NCBI GenBank assembly: GCA_007131435.1 | Contig: SLQM01000039.1 | Coordinates: 1-13,277, forward strand | Length of the DNA stretch: 13,277 nt | Direction: 5' to 3' | Origin: Syntrophomonadaceae bacterium | Lineage (GTDB): Bacteria > Bacillota > Dethiobacteria > DTU022 | Shown here: positions 6,972 to 13,277 of the stretch, piece by piece | Numbering within the stretch: the stretch's first letter is position 1 | Layout of the letters: each line of letters begins with the position of its first letter | The notes under the pieces: model-generated | Database searches by the model: none | Seen by the model: the letters and a program-made list of their open reading frames with translations, nothing else | Told to the model about the DNA's origin: nothing | Made by a program: the position numbers and the translations under genes

Positions 6972-7000
6972 ATTTTAGTCTATTGGAGGCAGAATGACAA
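6972..7000 (-). promoter_or_regulatory. Sigma-A promoter of the argS-serS unit
   Basis: On the minus strand TTGTCA (7000-6995) is followed after exactly 17 bases by TAAAAT (6977-6972), each five of six to consensus. Transcription would begin near 6965, about 18 bases before the argS ATG. It lies in the 80-base gap after the propeller/GerMN gene and indicates that argS-serS is independently transcribed. Confidence 0.65.
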
Positions 7001-7026
7001 ATTTTTGTTAATTGTAAAATGAGCGC

Positions 7027-9078
7027 CTACTCGGGATTTATATAATATGGTTGACGATAGAAGCGGCTTGAAGCGGGATAGCCTGCAGGGGTGGACCAGC
7101 TTCTGCCATCAATAGATATTTCGGCCCGCTGGACATTGCTATTCGCAAAAACAGTGGTAAATATTGCATCCAAGACCAGCGCAGCCTGCAGCCTTTCCTT
7201 TTCTGTCGGATCTTCCGGAAATACAGCCCTGAGAGAGCTGTTCAAGTCAATCCAGGCTACTTCCGGCAACAGTTCCAGCTTTATTAACCGTAAATCCGAC
7301 GGAACAAACGGCAGGGCCCTGCAACCCTGCAGGGCTATTTCCACCAGGTCGGCAAGCTCATTATCATCTAAACCTTCAGCTGCACCCTCCCTGATCTGCA
7401 GGTAGTAGCGATCACCGCTTGCTACAGGCCTGTAAACCGGGTTGGTATAGCGAAACGGGTAAACGGGCTGCCCGGCAATATCCGTTTCTCCAAATTTTTC
7501 AATCAGTTCGCCTTCCAGGTATAAATATATTTCCTTTACTTCTTCAAAAGCGCTGATCGTTAATAAAAGGGAGCTAAATGCTGCATCGCTCTGGCCTATC
7601 CCATTGGAACGAAACAGCCCCGGATCAAGATAAACAATAAGCGAACCATCACCGGGGTTGAATTGCAGATCTTTGTAGATATCCCTGTTCGGTATTGTCC
7701 TGTAGAGGGAACTTCCGCGTGCCGGCCCGCGAATCAGTTCATCAAGGGCAGCATACAGAGGCTCATCTGTAAAACTGACAGAGCGGGTCACAGGGATCAA
7801 GTTGGCGTTTTCATCAGCAAAATAGAGCCTCAGCATCGTTTCATTAGGCCTGATACCCGTTGATACAGGATTGTATAATATACTAAGTTCTGGCGATCCA
7901 TTATCGTTACTACCTTCGGCCAGCAAGGGGTTAATATCAACCAGATCTATATAGCCATCTTCACCACAAACCACGAATAAATGTGGATGGCCTGATGAAA
8001 GCAGGTGTTCAACCCGCATGGCCACTTCCCAGCTGTTAACCTCTTTCCCTTCTCGATCAAGCAGGATCATCTGGGTATAGTCCTCTTTAAAGTGGCGCCA
8101 GGAAGAGGCAATAACATATTGCCCATCAGGGGTAAAGGTAAAGAGCGAGTCATCTGGAATGCGATACATCCAAAGCAGATCCTCGGCGAGATCAAAATGA
8201 TAGAGGTTTTCACCTGCCCCTTCACGGGGCCCATAAACTAATAACCTGTTGTAATTTTGCGGGTTAAAAAGCACGTTTGTAGCTTCAAAGGGCAGGGTTG
8301 TTGACCATAAAGCATAGCCAAGGGAATCATATACAACTATCCTGTTGCTTTCGATAGCTGCGAGACGGCTGCCATGTTTTGATACCGCAGCCAGGATTTG
8401 TCCTTCAAAAGTCCAAAGATCCTCACCTTTAATGTTGACAGCATGAATATGCGGTACTTCATCCTGGACAGTGGTGTAATAAATGTTGGCCTGCTCTAAA
8501 TATTCACTGGTCAGGTAGAGGTTCTCAATCGGGCCCGTTTCAAGGCTCCACATCAATTCCCCTTCTTTGTTAAAAAGATCAAGGTATTGCATGAGCTGAT
8601 CTGTCCTTGCCCTGGCAACAACTATCCAGTTAGCGCTGGGAGAAACAACTATTTTTTCAACCGGGTTCCCTTCATGATCCCACCAGGATTCCTGATCGGT
8701 AGTAGAAAAATAAACGCGACCTCCTGCGGTCCCGATAACTGCATAATTTCCACAGGATGATATCTTGGCTTGAACCGGGGCTGTGGCAAATAGCTTGTCC
8801 CAGCGCAACCTGCGTTCACGATCAAGCAGGGTGACAGAGTTGTTATCATTACTGAACAGGATTCCGGTTAAAGCATGATCAATAGTTATATCGTAAACCT
8901 CGGAGCTTGAAAACCAGAGGTCGTAAATTGCGTCTGCCTGGCCGTTAGTCTGGGGATCAACAGGAACAGCAGTGCTTTCTGCTGTTGAAAAGATTTGCAT
9001 AACAAAAAGAATCAGCCCGACCAGGATAAAAATGCCGGACAGAGCTACTATATAATAAAAAGGTTGTATCCTATTCAA
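7027..9078 (-). CDS. Membrane-anchored beta-propeller protein with C-terminal GerMN domains
   Basis: A 683-residue protein predicted to be anchored by one N-terminal helix (residues 9-30), with the rest outside the membrane. Residues about 55-390 contain repeated short strands with spaced W/D/G patterns (SVTLLDRERRLRWDKLF; LFNKEGELMWSLETG; VNIKGEDLWTFEG; VYDSLGYALWSTTL; LLDREGKEVNSW), typical of a PQQ/WD-like beta-propeller. Residues about 415-535 match the GerMN pattern: LRLYFADENANLIPVTRSV, ALDELIRGP, IVYLDPGLF, and a strand with EIYLYLEGE. A second, more divergent GerMN-like unit spans about 557-660 (VAWIDLNSSL; RAEISIDGRSW). GerMN domains occur in GerM of spores and LpqB of Actinobacteria; no enzyme activity is known. 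The start is TTG 9078, with GGAGGTG (9090-9084) 5 bases upstream. It follows the histidine kinase by 84 bases, suggesting a link to its signalling. Confidence 0.85.
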   Translation of the reverse strand: MNRIQPFYYIVALSGIFILVGLILFVMQIFSTAESTAVPVDPQTNGQADAIYDLWFSSSEVYDITIDHALTGILFSNDNNSVTLLDRERRLRWDKLFATAPVQAKISSCGNYAVIGTAGGRVYFSTTDQESWWDHEGNPVEKIVVSPSANWIVVARARTDQLMQYLDLFNKEGELMWSLETGPIENLYLTSEYLEQANIYYTTVQDEVPHIHAVNIKGEDLWTFEGQILAAVSKHGSRLAAIESNRIVVYDSLGYALWSTTLPFEATNVLFNPQNYNRLLVYGPREGAGENLYHFDLAEDLLWMYRIPDDSLFTFTPDGQYVIASSWRHFKEDYTQMILLDREGKEVNSWEVAMRVEHLLSSGHPHLFVVCGEDGYIDLVDINPLLAEGSNDNGSPELSILYNPVSTGIRPNETMLRLYFADENANLIPVTRSVSFTDEPLYAALDELIRGPARGSSLYRTIPNRDIYKDLQFNPGDGSLIVYLDPGLFRSNGIGQSDAAFSSLLLTISAFEEVKEIYLYLEGELIEKFGETDIAGQPVYPFRYTNPVYRPVASGDRYYLQIREGAAEGLDDNELADLVEIALQGCRALPFVPSDLRLIKLELLPEVAWIDLNSSLRAVFPEDPTEKERLQAALVLDAIFTTVFANSNVQRAEISIDGRSWSTPAGYPASSRFYRQPYYINPE

Positions 9079-9114
9079 ATAAACACCTCCGGGCTTGTGA
9101 GCCAGAGTGAGACT

Positions 9115-9123
9115 ATTTTACCA
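9115..9123 (-). promoter_or_regulatory. Candidate extended -10 element for the propeller/GerMN gene
   Basis: TGG (9123-9121) directly precedes TAAAAT (9120-9115) on the minus strand, an extended -10 arrangement; no good -35 is seen. Transcription would start near 9108, about 30 bases before the TTG start. Because no terminator separates this gene from the kinase, readthrough may also occur. Confidence 0.35.
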
Positions 9124-9162
9124 TATTGAAATGATAATACTTTAAGTAATGATTAAAAGTAA

Positions 9163-10593
9163 TTATGATTTCATAACATCCTGGCTTTCTGCCAGGGGTA
9201 GGGCAAAATAAAACTTGCTTCCCACACCTTCCTCGCTTTCAACCCAGACCCTGCCACCGTGCTTTGCAATAATTTCACTGACAATGGCCAATCCCAGGCC
9301 CGTCCCCCCGCCTTCACGGGACCTGGCCCTGTCTACCCTGAAAAAACGTTCGAATATATAATTTAAATCTTCCTCCGGTATTCCACACCCGGTATCTTCA
9401 ACTATTGTTACCGCTTCCTCTTCTTCCCGCTGCAAGACAACTTTTATCGTTCCACCGGATGGAGTATAGTTTAGGGCGTTGTCCAGAAGATTGCTGACCA
9501 CCTGGCGCATCTGCAGAGGTGCGGCATTAACCAGACAAGTTTCAGTTGTAATTTCATCAAGCAGTTCCAGGCCGGCATGAATGAAGCGATACTGGTATTC
9601 CCCTAGCATGTCTCTTAAAAAATGATTCATTTCTATTTCTTCCAGCTCGATTTCATTCTTTTCTAGTTTGGACAGCTCAAGCAAATCATTTACCAGGGCT
9701 GTAAGGCGTTCAAGTTCATTGTCCAAGTCGTTGATAAAGTCTTTCTGCTGTTCCTGTTCCATCTCATGTTCCTTCAGGGCTTTTGTCAAGAGGCCCATGG
9801 TGGTTAAGGGTGTTCTAACCTCGTGTGCTACATCGGCCGCAAATTTTTTCAGGTTGCTGGTGTAATAGTTAAGGCGCTTGGCCATAATATTAAACTGGTT
9901 GGCAAGTCGCCCGATTTCGTCTCCGGAAGATATTTCAATGTGCTGGTCAAGCTTGCCCTCTGCCATTTTCCTGGCTGCTGCTGTTACTTTTTCCAGGGGC
10001 CCTGTAAAACGGCGGGCCAGGGCTATTGAGCCTCCCCCTACAATGCCCATGGCCAGGACCGTTGCCAGGAAAAGAAAGCGGCGGATATCATTTAAAATGC
10101 GCTCCACTTCTTCCAGGGATGCTGAAAGAAAAACTACCCCTAAGATATTGCCATCTCCATCCTGAACCGGTACAGCTATCTGCATTACCGGCTGCTGAAC
10201 CCTTTCGCTAAAACCTGTACTGCTGCTAACCGAACCGTTCAGGGCGGCGGCTACTTCCGGGTTATCAAGGGTCTGGTTTAATAGTCCGCCAACCCGCATA
10301 GAATCTCCAACAACCATTCCCTGCTGGTCAAGAAAAATTACCCTGGCCTGCGACTGGCGGCTCATGTTTTCTGCCAGCGCACTCAGGCGTACCGAATCTA
10401 CCTGACCCCGCAGGTGCCCTGCCACGAATTCAGCAGCGAGAAACCCGGAGCGCTCCAGGGTGTCGGCAAAGTTATTAATGTAATAACGTTCCAGGGTAGT
10501 ATAGAGAAAAAAGCTAATGATGATCATCACGGCGAGGATAATAGCAATAAATGTTGCCGTAAGGCGAAAGCGGATACTGTAGAAACGCGTCAT
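9163..10593 (-). CDS. Sensor histidine kinase (HAMP, HisKA, HATPase)
   Basis: A 476-residue membrane kinase that autophosphorylates on His and passes the phosphate to the adjacent response regulator. Layout: TM1 (about 13-32); an extracytoplasmic sensor of about 140 residues with a PAS/Cache-like look (ARVIFLDQQGMVVGDS; MQIAVPVQDGDGNILGVVFLS); TM2 (about 173-194); HAMP (about 195-247); HisKA with phospho-acceptor His257 in FAADVAHEVRTPLTTM; then the ATPase N box (NLLDNALNYTP, 368-378), G1 (DTGCG, 400-404), F box (FERFF) and G2 (GGTGLGLAI). All catalytic motifs are intact. There is no cytoplasmic PAS domain, unlike WalK. ATG 10593 overlaps the regulator's TGA (ATGA), and GGGAGG precedes it, indicating translational coupling. 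The signal is unknown. A PhoR-, ResE- or MtrB-like role cannot be separated by sequence reading. Confidence 0.95.
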   Translation of the reverse strand: MTRFYSIRFRLTATFIAIILAVMIIISFFLYTTLERYYINNFADTLERSGFLAAEFVAGHLRGQVDSVRLSALAENMSRQSQARVIFLDQQGMVVGDSMRVGGLLNQTLDNPEVAAALNGSVSSSTGFSERVQQPVMQIAVPVQDGDGNILGVVFLSASLEEVERILNDIRRFLFLATVLAMGIVGGGSIALARRFTGPLEKVTAAARKMAEGKLDQHIEISSGDEIGRLANQFNIMAKRLNYYTSNLKKFAADVAHEVRTPLTTMGLLTKALKEHEMEQEQQKDFINDLDNELERLTALVNDLLELSKLEKNEIELEEIEMNHFLRDMLGEYQYRFIHAGLELLDEITTETCLVNAAPLQMRQVVSNLLDNALNYTPSGGTIKVVLQREEEEAVTIVEDTGCGIPEEDLNYIFERFFRVDRARSREGGGTGLGLAIVSEIIAKHGGRVWVESEEGVGSKFYFALPLAESQDVMKS

Positions 10594-11285
10594 TCATTAT
10601 CCTCCCTGACTTTATAACCGGTGCCCCATACAGTAATAATATATTCAGGGTTGCCGGGGTTTTTTTCTATTTTCTCTCGCAGATGGCGAATGTGAACGTC
10701 AACAGTTCTAACATCGCCGTAGTAGTCATAACCCCAGACCTGTTCAAGCAGCTGTTCCCTTGAGTAAACATTTCCGGCATTTGCCGCCAGGTAGCTAAGC
10801 AGGGCAAATTCCTTGGAGGTAAGACTGATGTCCCGACCGTCTATCCTGGCCCTGTGCTGCAGCAGATCAACCTGCAAGCTGCCTATTTGAATAACCTTTT
10901 TCGCTTCCCCTTCTCTTACCGTGCTTCGCCTCATGATAGCTTTTATCCTGGCAACAAGTTCCCGCGAATTAAAAGGCTTGGTCAGGTAATCATCTGCTCC
11001 CAGTTCAAGCCCCAGCACCTTATCAATATCTTCACTGCGGGCAGTGAGCATAATAATCGGAACGTCCAGTTTTTTCCTGATCCTCCGGCAGACCTCAAAC
11101 CCGTCAACTTCAGGCAGCATCAAATCGAGCACAACTATATCAGGCTTCAGATCAAACACCTTTTGCAAGGCTTCTTCACCATCGTATGCCTGTTCAACCC
11201 GAAACCCTTCTTTTTCCAGGTTAAAAGATAAAGCCTTCACCAGCGTTTTCTCATCATCAACAACCAAAACCAGTTCGTTACTCAT
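10590..11285 (-). CDS. OmpR/PhoB-family response regulator
   Basis: A 231-residue cytoplasmic two-component regulator and the partner of the histidine kinase that overlaps its 3' end. The receiver domain (about 1-120) has the acidic pair D10-D11, phospho-acceptor Asp54 (IVVLDLMLPEVDGFEV), switch residue Thr81 and Lys103 (DYLTKPF). The C-terminal winged-helix DNA-binding domain (about 133-228) has SREQLLEQVWGYDYYGDVRT, then VDVHIRHLREKIE, and ends with YIITVWGTGYKV, as in WalR/PhoP/MtrA-type regulators. ATG 11285 is chosen because AAGGGG (11298-11293) precedes it at 7 bases and VLVVDDEK then sits at the usual distance; the in-frame ATG at 11303 would lengthen the overlap with the glycosylase gene. 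It overlaps that gene by 8 bases (ATGAGTAA). Its DNA target is unknown. Confidence 0.96.
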   Translation of the reverse strand: MSNELVLVVDDEKTLVKALSFNLEKEGFRVEQAYDGEEALQKVFDLKPDIVVLDLMLPEVDGFEVCRRIRKKLDVPIIMLTARSEDIDKVLGLELGADDYLTKPFNSRELVARIKAIMRRSTVREGEAKKVIQIGSLQVDLLQHRARIDGRDISLTSKEFALLSYLAANAGNVYSREQLLEQVWGYDYYGDVRTVDVHIRHLREKIEKNPGNPEYIITVWGTGYKVREDNE

Positions 11286-11841
11286 CAGCTTTCCCCTTAT
11301 CATTATTATTGTGGTAAACCGCCATCACTTTTTTAAAATCCTCCCAGGCCGGTTTCTTTTTTGAAGGGTCCCGCAGCAGGGCAGCAGGGTGAAAAGTGGC
11401 TAACATACGCCTGCCATCTTTTTCTTTCCACTGCCCGCGCACCCTGGTAATTGCAGCGCTTTTATCATATAAAGTTCTGGTGGCCAGGGCTCCTAAACAA
11501 AGTATAACTTCAGGATCTATAAGTTCAATCTGAGATTGCAGGTAAGGATAGCAGGCATCCACTTCAGGCTGGAAAGGCAGCCTGTTAGAGGGCGGGCGGC
11601 ATTTAACAACATTTGTAATGTATACATCTTCACGTTTGATTGACGCCGCTTCAAGGATGCGGTTCAGAAGCTGCCCGGCCCTGCCAACGAAAGGCCGGCC
11701 AAGGCGGTCTTCATCTGCTCCCGGTCCTTCACCTACCAGCATCAAGCGGGCGGAAAGGTTTCCTTCGCCAAATACAACCTGGCTGCAGGTCTTTCTAAGC
11801 TCGCAGAGAGAACAGTATGCTGCCTCTTTCTGCAGCTGCAA
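11278..11841 (-). CDS. Family 4 uracil-DNA glycosylase (iron-sulfur)
   Basis: Excises uracil from DNA to begin base-excision repair. The four cysteines for the [4Fe-4S] cluster are visible: C10 and C13 (YCSLCELRKTC), C81 (VVKCRPP) and C97 (DACYPYL). The active-site motif GEGPGADEDRLGRPFVG (37-53) and the second motif with ATFHPAALL (148-156) are intact. The coordinates use TTG 11841, the first ordinary start codon, but its upstream sequence GAAAGGCTG is a poor site. The frame continues upstream for 29 more plausible codons (AEKQKSLLELIEGSSSEA and onward) to ATA 11928. That ATA sits 9 bases after GAGG of a GAGGTGATC Shine-Dalgarno (11940-11932) and 21 bases after the ddl stop. The true protein may therefore begin at 11928 (216 residues). 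The 3' end overlaps the response regulator start, so it belongs to the ddl-udg-RR-HK unit. Confidence 0.93.
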   Translation of the reverse strand: MQLQKEAAYCSLCELRKTCSQVVFGEGNLSARLMLVGEGPGADEDRLGRPFVGRAGQLLNRILEAASIKREDVYITNVVKCRPPSNRLPFQPEVDACYPYLQSQIELIDPEVILCLGALATRTLYDKSAAITRVRGQWKEKDGRRMLATFHPAALLRDPSKKKPAWEDFKKVMAVYHNNNDKGKADE

Positions 11842-11931
11842 CAGCCTTTCGCTGGAACCTAAAGGGGGGCTTGCCTCGCTGGAGCTGCCCTCAATCAGTT
11901 CAAGCAGTGATTTCTGTTTTTCTGCTATCGT

Positions 11932-11940
11932 TGATCACCT
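11932..11940 (-). promoter_or_regulatory. Ribosome binding site preceding an ATA codon of the glycosylase gene
   Basis: GAGGTGATC matches nine consecutive bases of the anti-Shine-Dalgarno complement. The only codon of the glycosylase frame at the right distance is ATA (11928-11926); no ATG, GTG or TTG in that frame lies nearby. The GTG inside the site itself (GTGATCAAC) is in another frame. Confidence 0.55.
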
Positions 11941-11949
11941 CGGCATTAA

Positions 11950-13056
11950 TTATTCCGGCGGCGCAATCATCAGGTTTTTGCGGCGCCTGAACCGCTGTTC
12001 GGCCAGTTCTAACAGGCGTTTAATTAGATCACTGTAACTGATTCCGCTTGCCATCCAAAGCTTGGGGAACATACTGATGCTTGTGAAACCGGGCAGCGTA
12101 TTAATCTCGTTGATATAGAGCAGGTTCTTTTCCGTGTCAAGAAAAAAATCGACCCGGGCCAGCCCGCTGGCTTCAATTGCCTGGAAAGCCTCGACTGCTA
12201 ACTCTTTAACCTTTCTTTCCATTTCTGCGCCGAGCTCAACGGGAATGATCAGTTCGCTGCGATCATCTATGTATTTGGCATTGTAATCATAAAATTCATT
12301 GCAGGGAATAATTTCTCCGGGCAGTGAAGCTTCAGCCTCCAGGTCTCCCATGACAGAACATTCGATTTCCCGCCCCCTGATGAGCTGCTCCACGATTACT
12401 TTATCATCGTATAGCAGGGCTTCTTCTACAGCAGCAGGCAGTTCATGATCCTTTTTCACCATGGTGATTCCAACGCTTGAACCAAGATTGGCCGGCTTTA
12501 CAAAGCAGGGATAACCGAGTTCAAGGCCAATACGCCCGGACCATTTTCTACTATTAGCTGACCACTGGTTGCGGTGGAAATAGAGGTATGGGGCCTGGAG
12601 CAAACCTTTTTTATCAAATAGCCCCTTCATCACAACTTTATCCATCCCTGTGCTAGATGCTAATACCCCTGAACCTACGTAGGGCAAGCCTGCCATTTCC
12701 AGGAGACCCTGGATTGTGCCGTCTTCCCCATACGTCCCGTGCAGGACAGGAAAAACAATGTCGATCGGCTGGTACAGCCATTCGTTAGGTGAGCTTGAAT
12801 CCTGGATCAGCAAACCCGGCCATGTTGGATCGGTTAGGATTGTTGCCAGGCTGGCCTCTGCCTGTTTTCTCTGTTCCCACAGCGAAAGCCAGGCATCCGG
12901 GCCTGTTATCCACGCTCCCTGCCTGGTAATACCAACAGGAATAACGTCGTATTGTTCTTTATCGACAGCTTCCATGACTGAGGCAGCAGATCTTAGTGAT
13001 ACAATATGTTCCCCCGACTGCCCACCAAAAATAACTGCCAGTTTCTTCTTAGCCAC
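11950..13056 (-). CDS. ddl: D-alanine--D-alanine ligase
   Basis: ATP-grasp enzyme that joins two D-alanines for peptidoglycan precursor synthesis in the cytoplasm. The 368 residues have the Ddl layout: N-terminal domain with AVIFGGQSGEHIVSLRSA (7-24); central domain; ATP-grasp with KPANLGSSVGI (187-197); omega loop FYDYNAKY (255-262), where Tyr256 marks D-Ala rather than D-Lac or D-Ser specificity; Arg301 in ARVDFFLD; and metal ligands Glu317 and Asn319 in INEINTLPGFT. The usual EHE/ERE (or EHD) tripeptide near the N-terminus reads EHI here (Ile18), which is odd. GTG 13056 is chosen because GGAG lies 8 bases upstream and the protein then starts at the expected place; TTG 13092 lacks a ribosome binding site. 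It heads the unit followed by the glycosylase and the two-component system. Confidence 0.96.
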   Translation of the reverse strand: MAKKKLAVIFGGQSGEHIVSLRSAASVMEAVDKEQYDVIPVGITRQGAWITGPDAWLSLWEQRKQAEASLATILTDPTWPGLLIQDSSSPNEWLYQPIDIVFPVLHGTYGEDGTIQGLLEMAGLPYVGSGVLASSTGMDKVVMKGLFDKKGLLQAPYLYFHRNQWSANSRKWSGRIGLELGYPCFVKPANLGSSVGITMVKKDHELPAAVEEALLYDDKVIVEQLIRGREIECSVMGDLEAEASLPGEIIPCNEFYDYNAKYIDDRSELIIPVELGAEMERKVKELAVEAFQAIEASGLARVDFFLDTEKNLLYINEINTLPGFTSISMFPKLWMASGISYSDLIKRLLELAEQRFRRRKNLMIAPPE

Positions 13057-13117
13057 TGCGTCAACTCCAATACCAAATACTGAAATTTGCAACTATCATT
13101 AATAAAGATCATAGTAA

Positions 13118-13126
13118 ATTATATCA
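13118..13126 (-). promoter_or_regulatory. Extended -10 promoter of the ddl unit
   Basis: On the minus strand TGA (13126-13124) precedes a consensus TATAAT (13123-13118), giving an extended -10. No clear -35 is seen. Transcription would start near 13111, about 55 bases before GTG 13056. Confidence 0.5.
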
Positions 13127-13229
13127 TAACGGACAAATCGAGAAGTAGAGAGCAGAAACAGTTGCAAAATCTAGTTTAAAACTATAAAGTTGCATTATAA
13201 AAGCACAGAAGGAGTTAATCAGTGCCGTT

Positions 13230-13277
13230 ATGCAACCGCCCGTAGTAATGCTTGGAGCAAATTTCTATACAGCGCTT
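13230..13277 (+). CDS. Partial gene start, possibly an ATP-grasp-type enzyme
   Basis: Sixteen open codons run off the right edge: MQPPVVMLGANFYTAL. The PVVMLGAN strand-and-glycine start resembles N-termini of ATP-grasp carboxylate-amine ligases and other Rossmann-like proteins, but 16 residues cannot prove it. The gene would be divergent from ddl. The only good ribosome binding site, AAGGAG (13209-13214), is 15 bases from this ATG. It is at ideal distance (7 bases) from GTG 13222, whose frame stops after seven codons, so a leader peptide, coupled start or sequence error is possible. A TTGCAA (13162-13167) and TATAAA (13183-13188) pair with 15-base spacing could be its promoter. Confidence 0.35.
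   Translation, partial: MQPPVVMLGANFYTAL

Noticed and set aside
7001..7026. Terminator after the propeller/GerMN gene
   Set aside because: Only AT-rich sequence without a convincing stem is present, so readthrough into argS cannot be excluded and no feature is called.
10590..10593. A walRK (essential cell-wall) operon
   Set aside because: The kinase lacks the cytoplasmic PAS domain of WalK and no yycH/yycI-like genes follow, so the specific name is not supported.
11286..11303. ATG 11303 as the response regulator start
   Set aside because: It would overlap the glycosylase by 26 bases and add residues not usual before the receiver domain; ATG 11285 has a well-placed AAGGGG.
11618..12037. 139-codon open frame on the plus strand
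   Set aside because: Shadow of the uracil-DNA glycosylase and ddl genes on the other strand; Ser/Arg-rich composition is typical of antisense frames.
11950..13056. A VanA-type D-Ala-D-Lac ligase (vancomycin resistance) next to a two-component system
   Set aside because: The omega loop has Tyr (FYDYNAKY) as in D-Ala-D-Ala ligases, and there are no vanH- or vanX-like genes, so the linkage does not indicate a resistance cluster.
13054..13092. TTG 13092 as the ddl start
   Set aside because: No ribosome binding site precedes it, and GTG 13056 has GGAG at 8 bases and gives the normal Ddl N-terminus.
12716..13102. 128-codon open frame on the plus strand
   Set aside because: Antisense to ddl, with no ribosome binding site and no recognisable features.

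Overview
The window looks like a chromosomal segment of a spore-forming, low-to-moderate-GC Firmicute, most likely a Clostridia lineage. This is inferred from strong GGAGG-type ribosome binding sites, frequent TTG/GTG starts, GerMN (sporulation/germination) domains, a DUF3221 lipoprotein, and an OmpR-type response regulator with a HAMP histidine kinase. Genus and species cannot be named from the sequence alone. No rRNA, tRNA, CRISPR array or intact insertion sequence was seen.

Left part (1-3100) is visibly more AT-rich and loosely packed. It holds a small ABM-like alpha/beta-barrel protein (+), a DUF3221 lipoprotein (-), an ATP-binding-type universal stress protein (-), and an unrecognised lipoprotein with an acidic linker and coiled coil (+). 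Between them lie long intergenic stretches with hairpins, sigma-A-like promoters and two possible gene remnants. From about 3100 to 13056 all genes lie on the minus strand and are tightly packed. In transcription order (right to left) they are ddl, a family 4 uracil-DNA glycosylase, an OmpR-family response regulator, a histidine kinase, a membrane-anchored beta-propeller/GerMN protein, argS, serS, and an unknown secreted protein. A divergent gene begins at the far right edge and is cut off.

The ddl-udg-RR-HK block looks like one transcription unit: the ddl-udg gap is short, and udg/RR and RR/HK overlap by 8 and 4 bases. The propeller/GerMN gene follows 84 bases later. argS-serS is a two-gene tRNA-charging unit with its own near-consensus promoter and a very short leader, so there is no room for a T-box.

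The most interesting observation is the order response regulator - histidine kinase - beta-propeller/GerMN protein. It parallels the actinobacterial mtrA-mtrB-lpqB cluster, but the domain order in the third protein is reversed and the anchor is a transmembrane helix rather than a lipid. A second point is the uracil-DNA glycosylase, whose best ribosome binding site sits correctly in front of an ATA codon rather than the first ATG/GTG/TTG.
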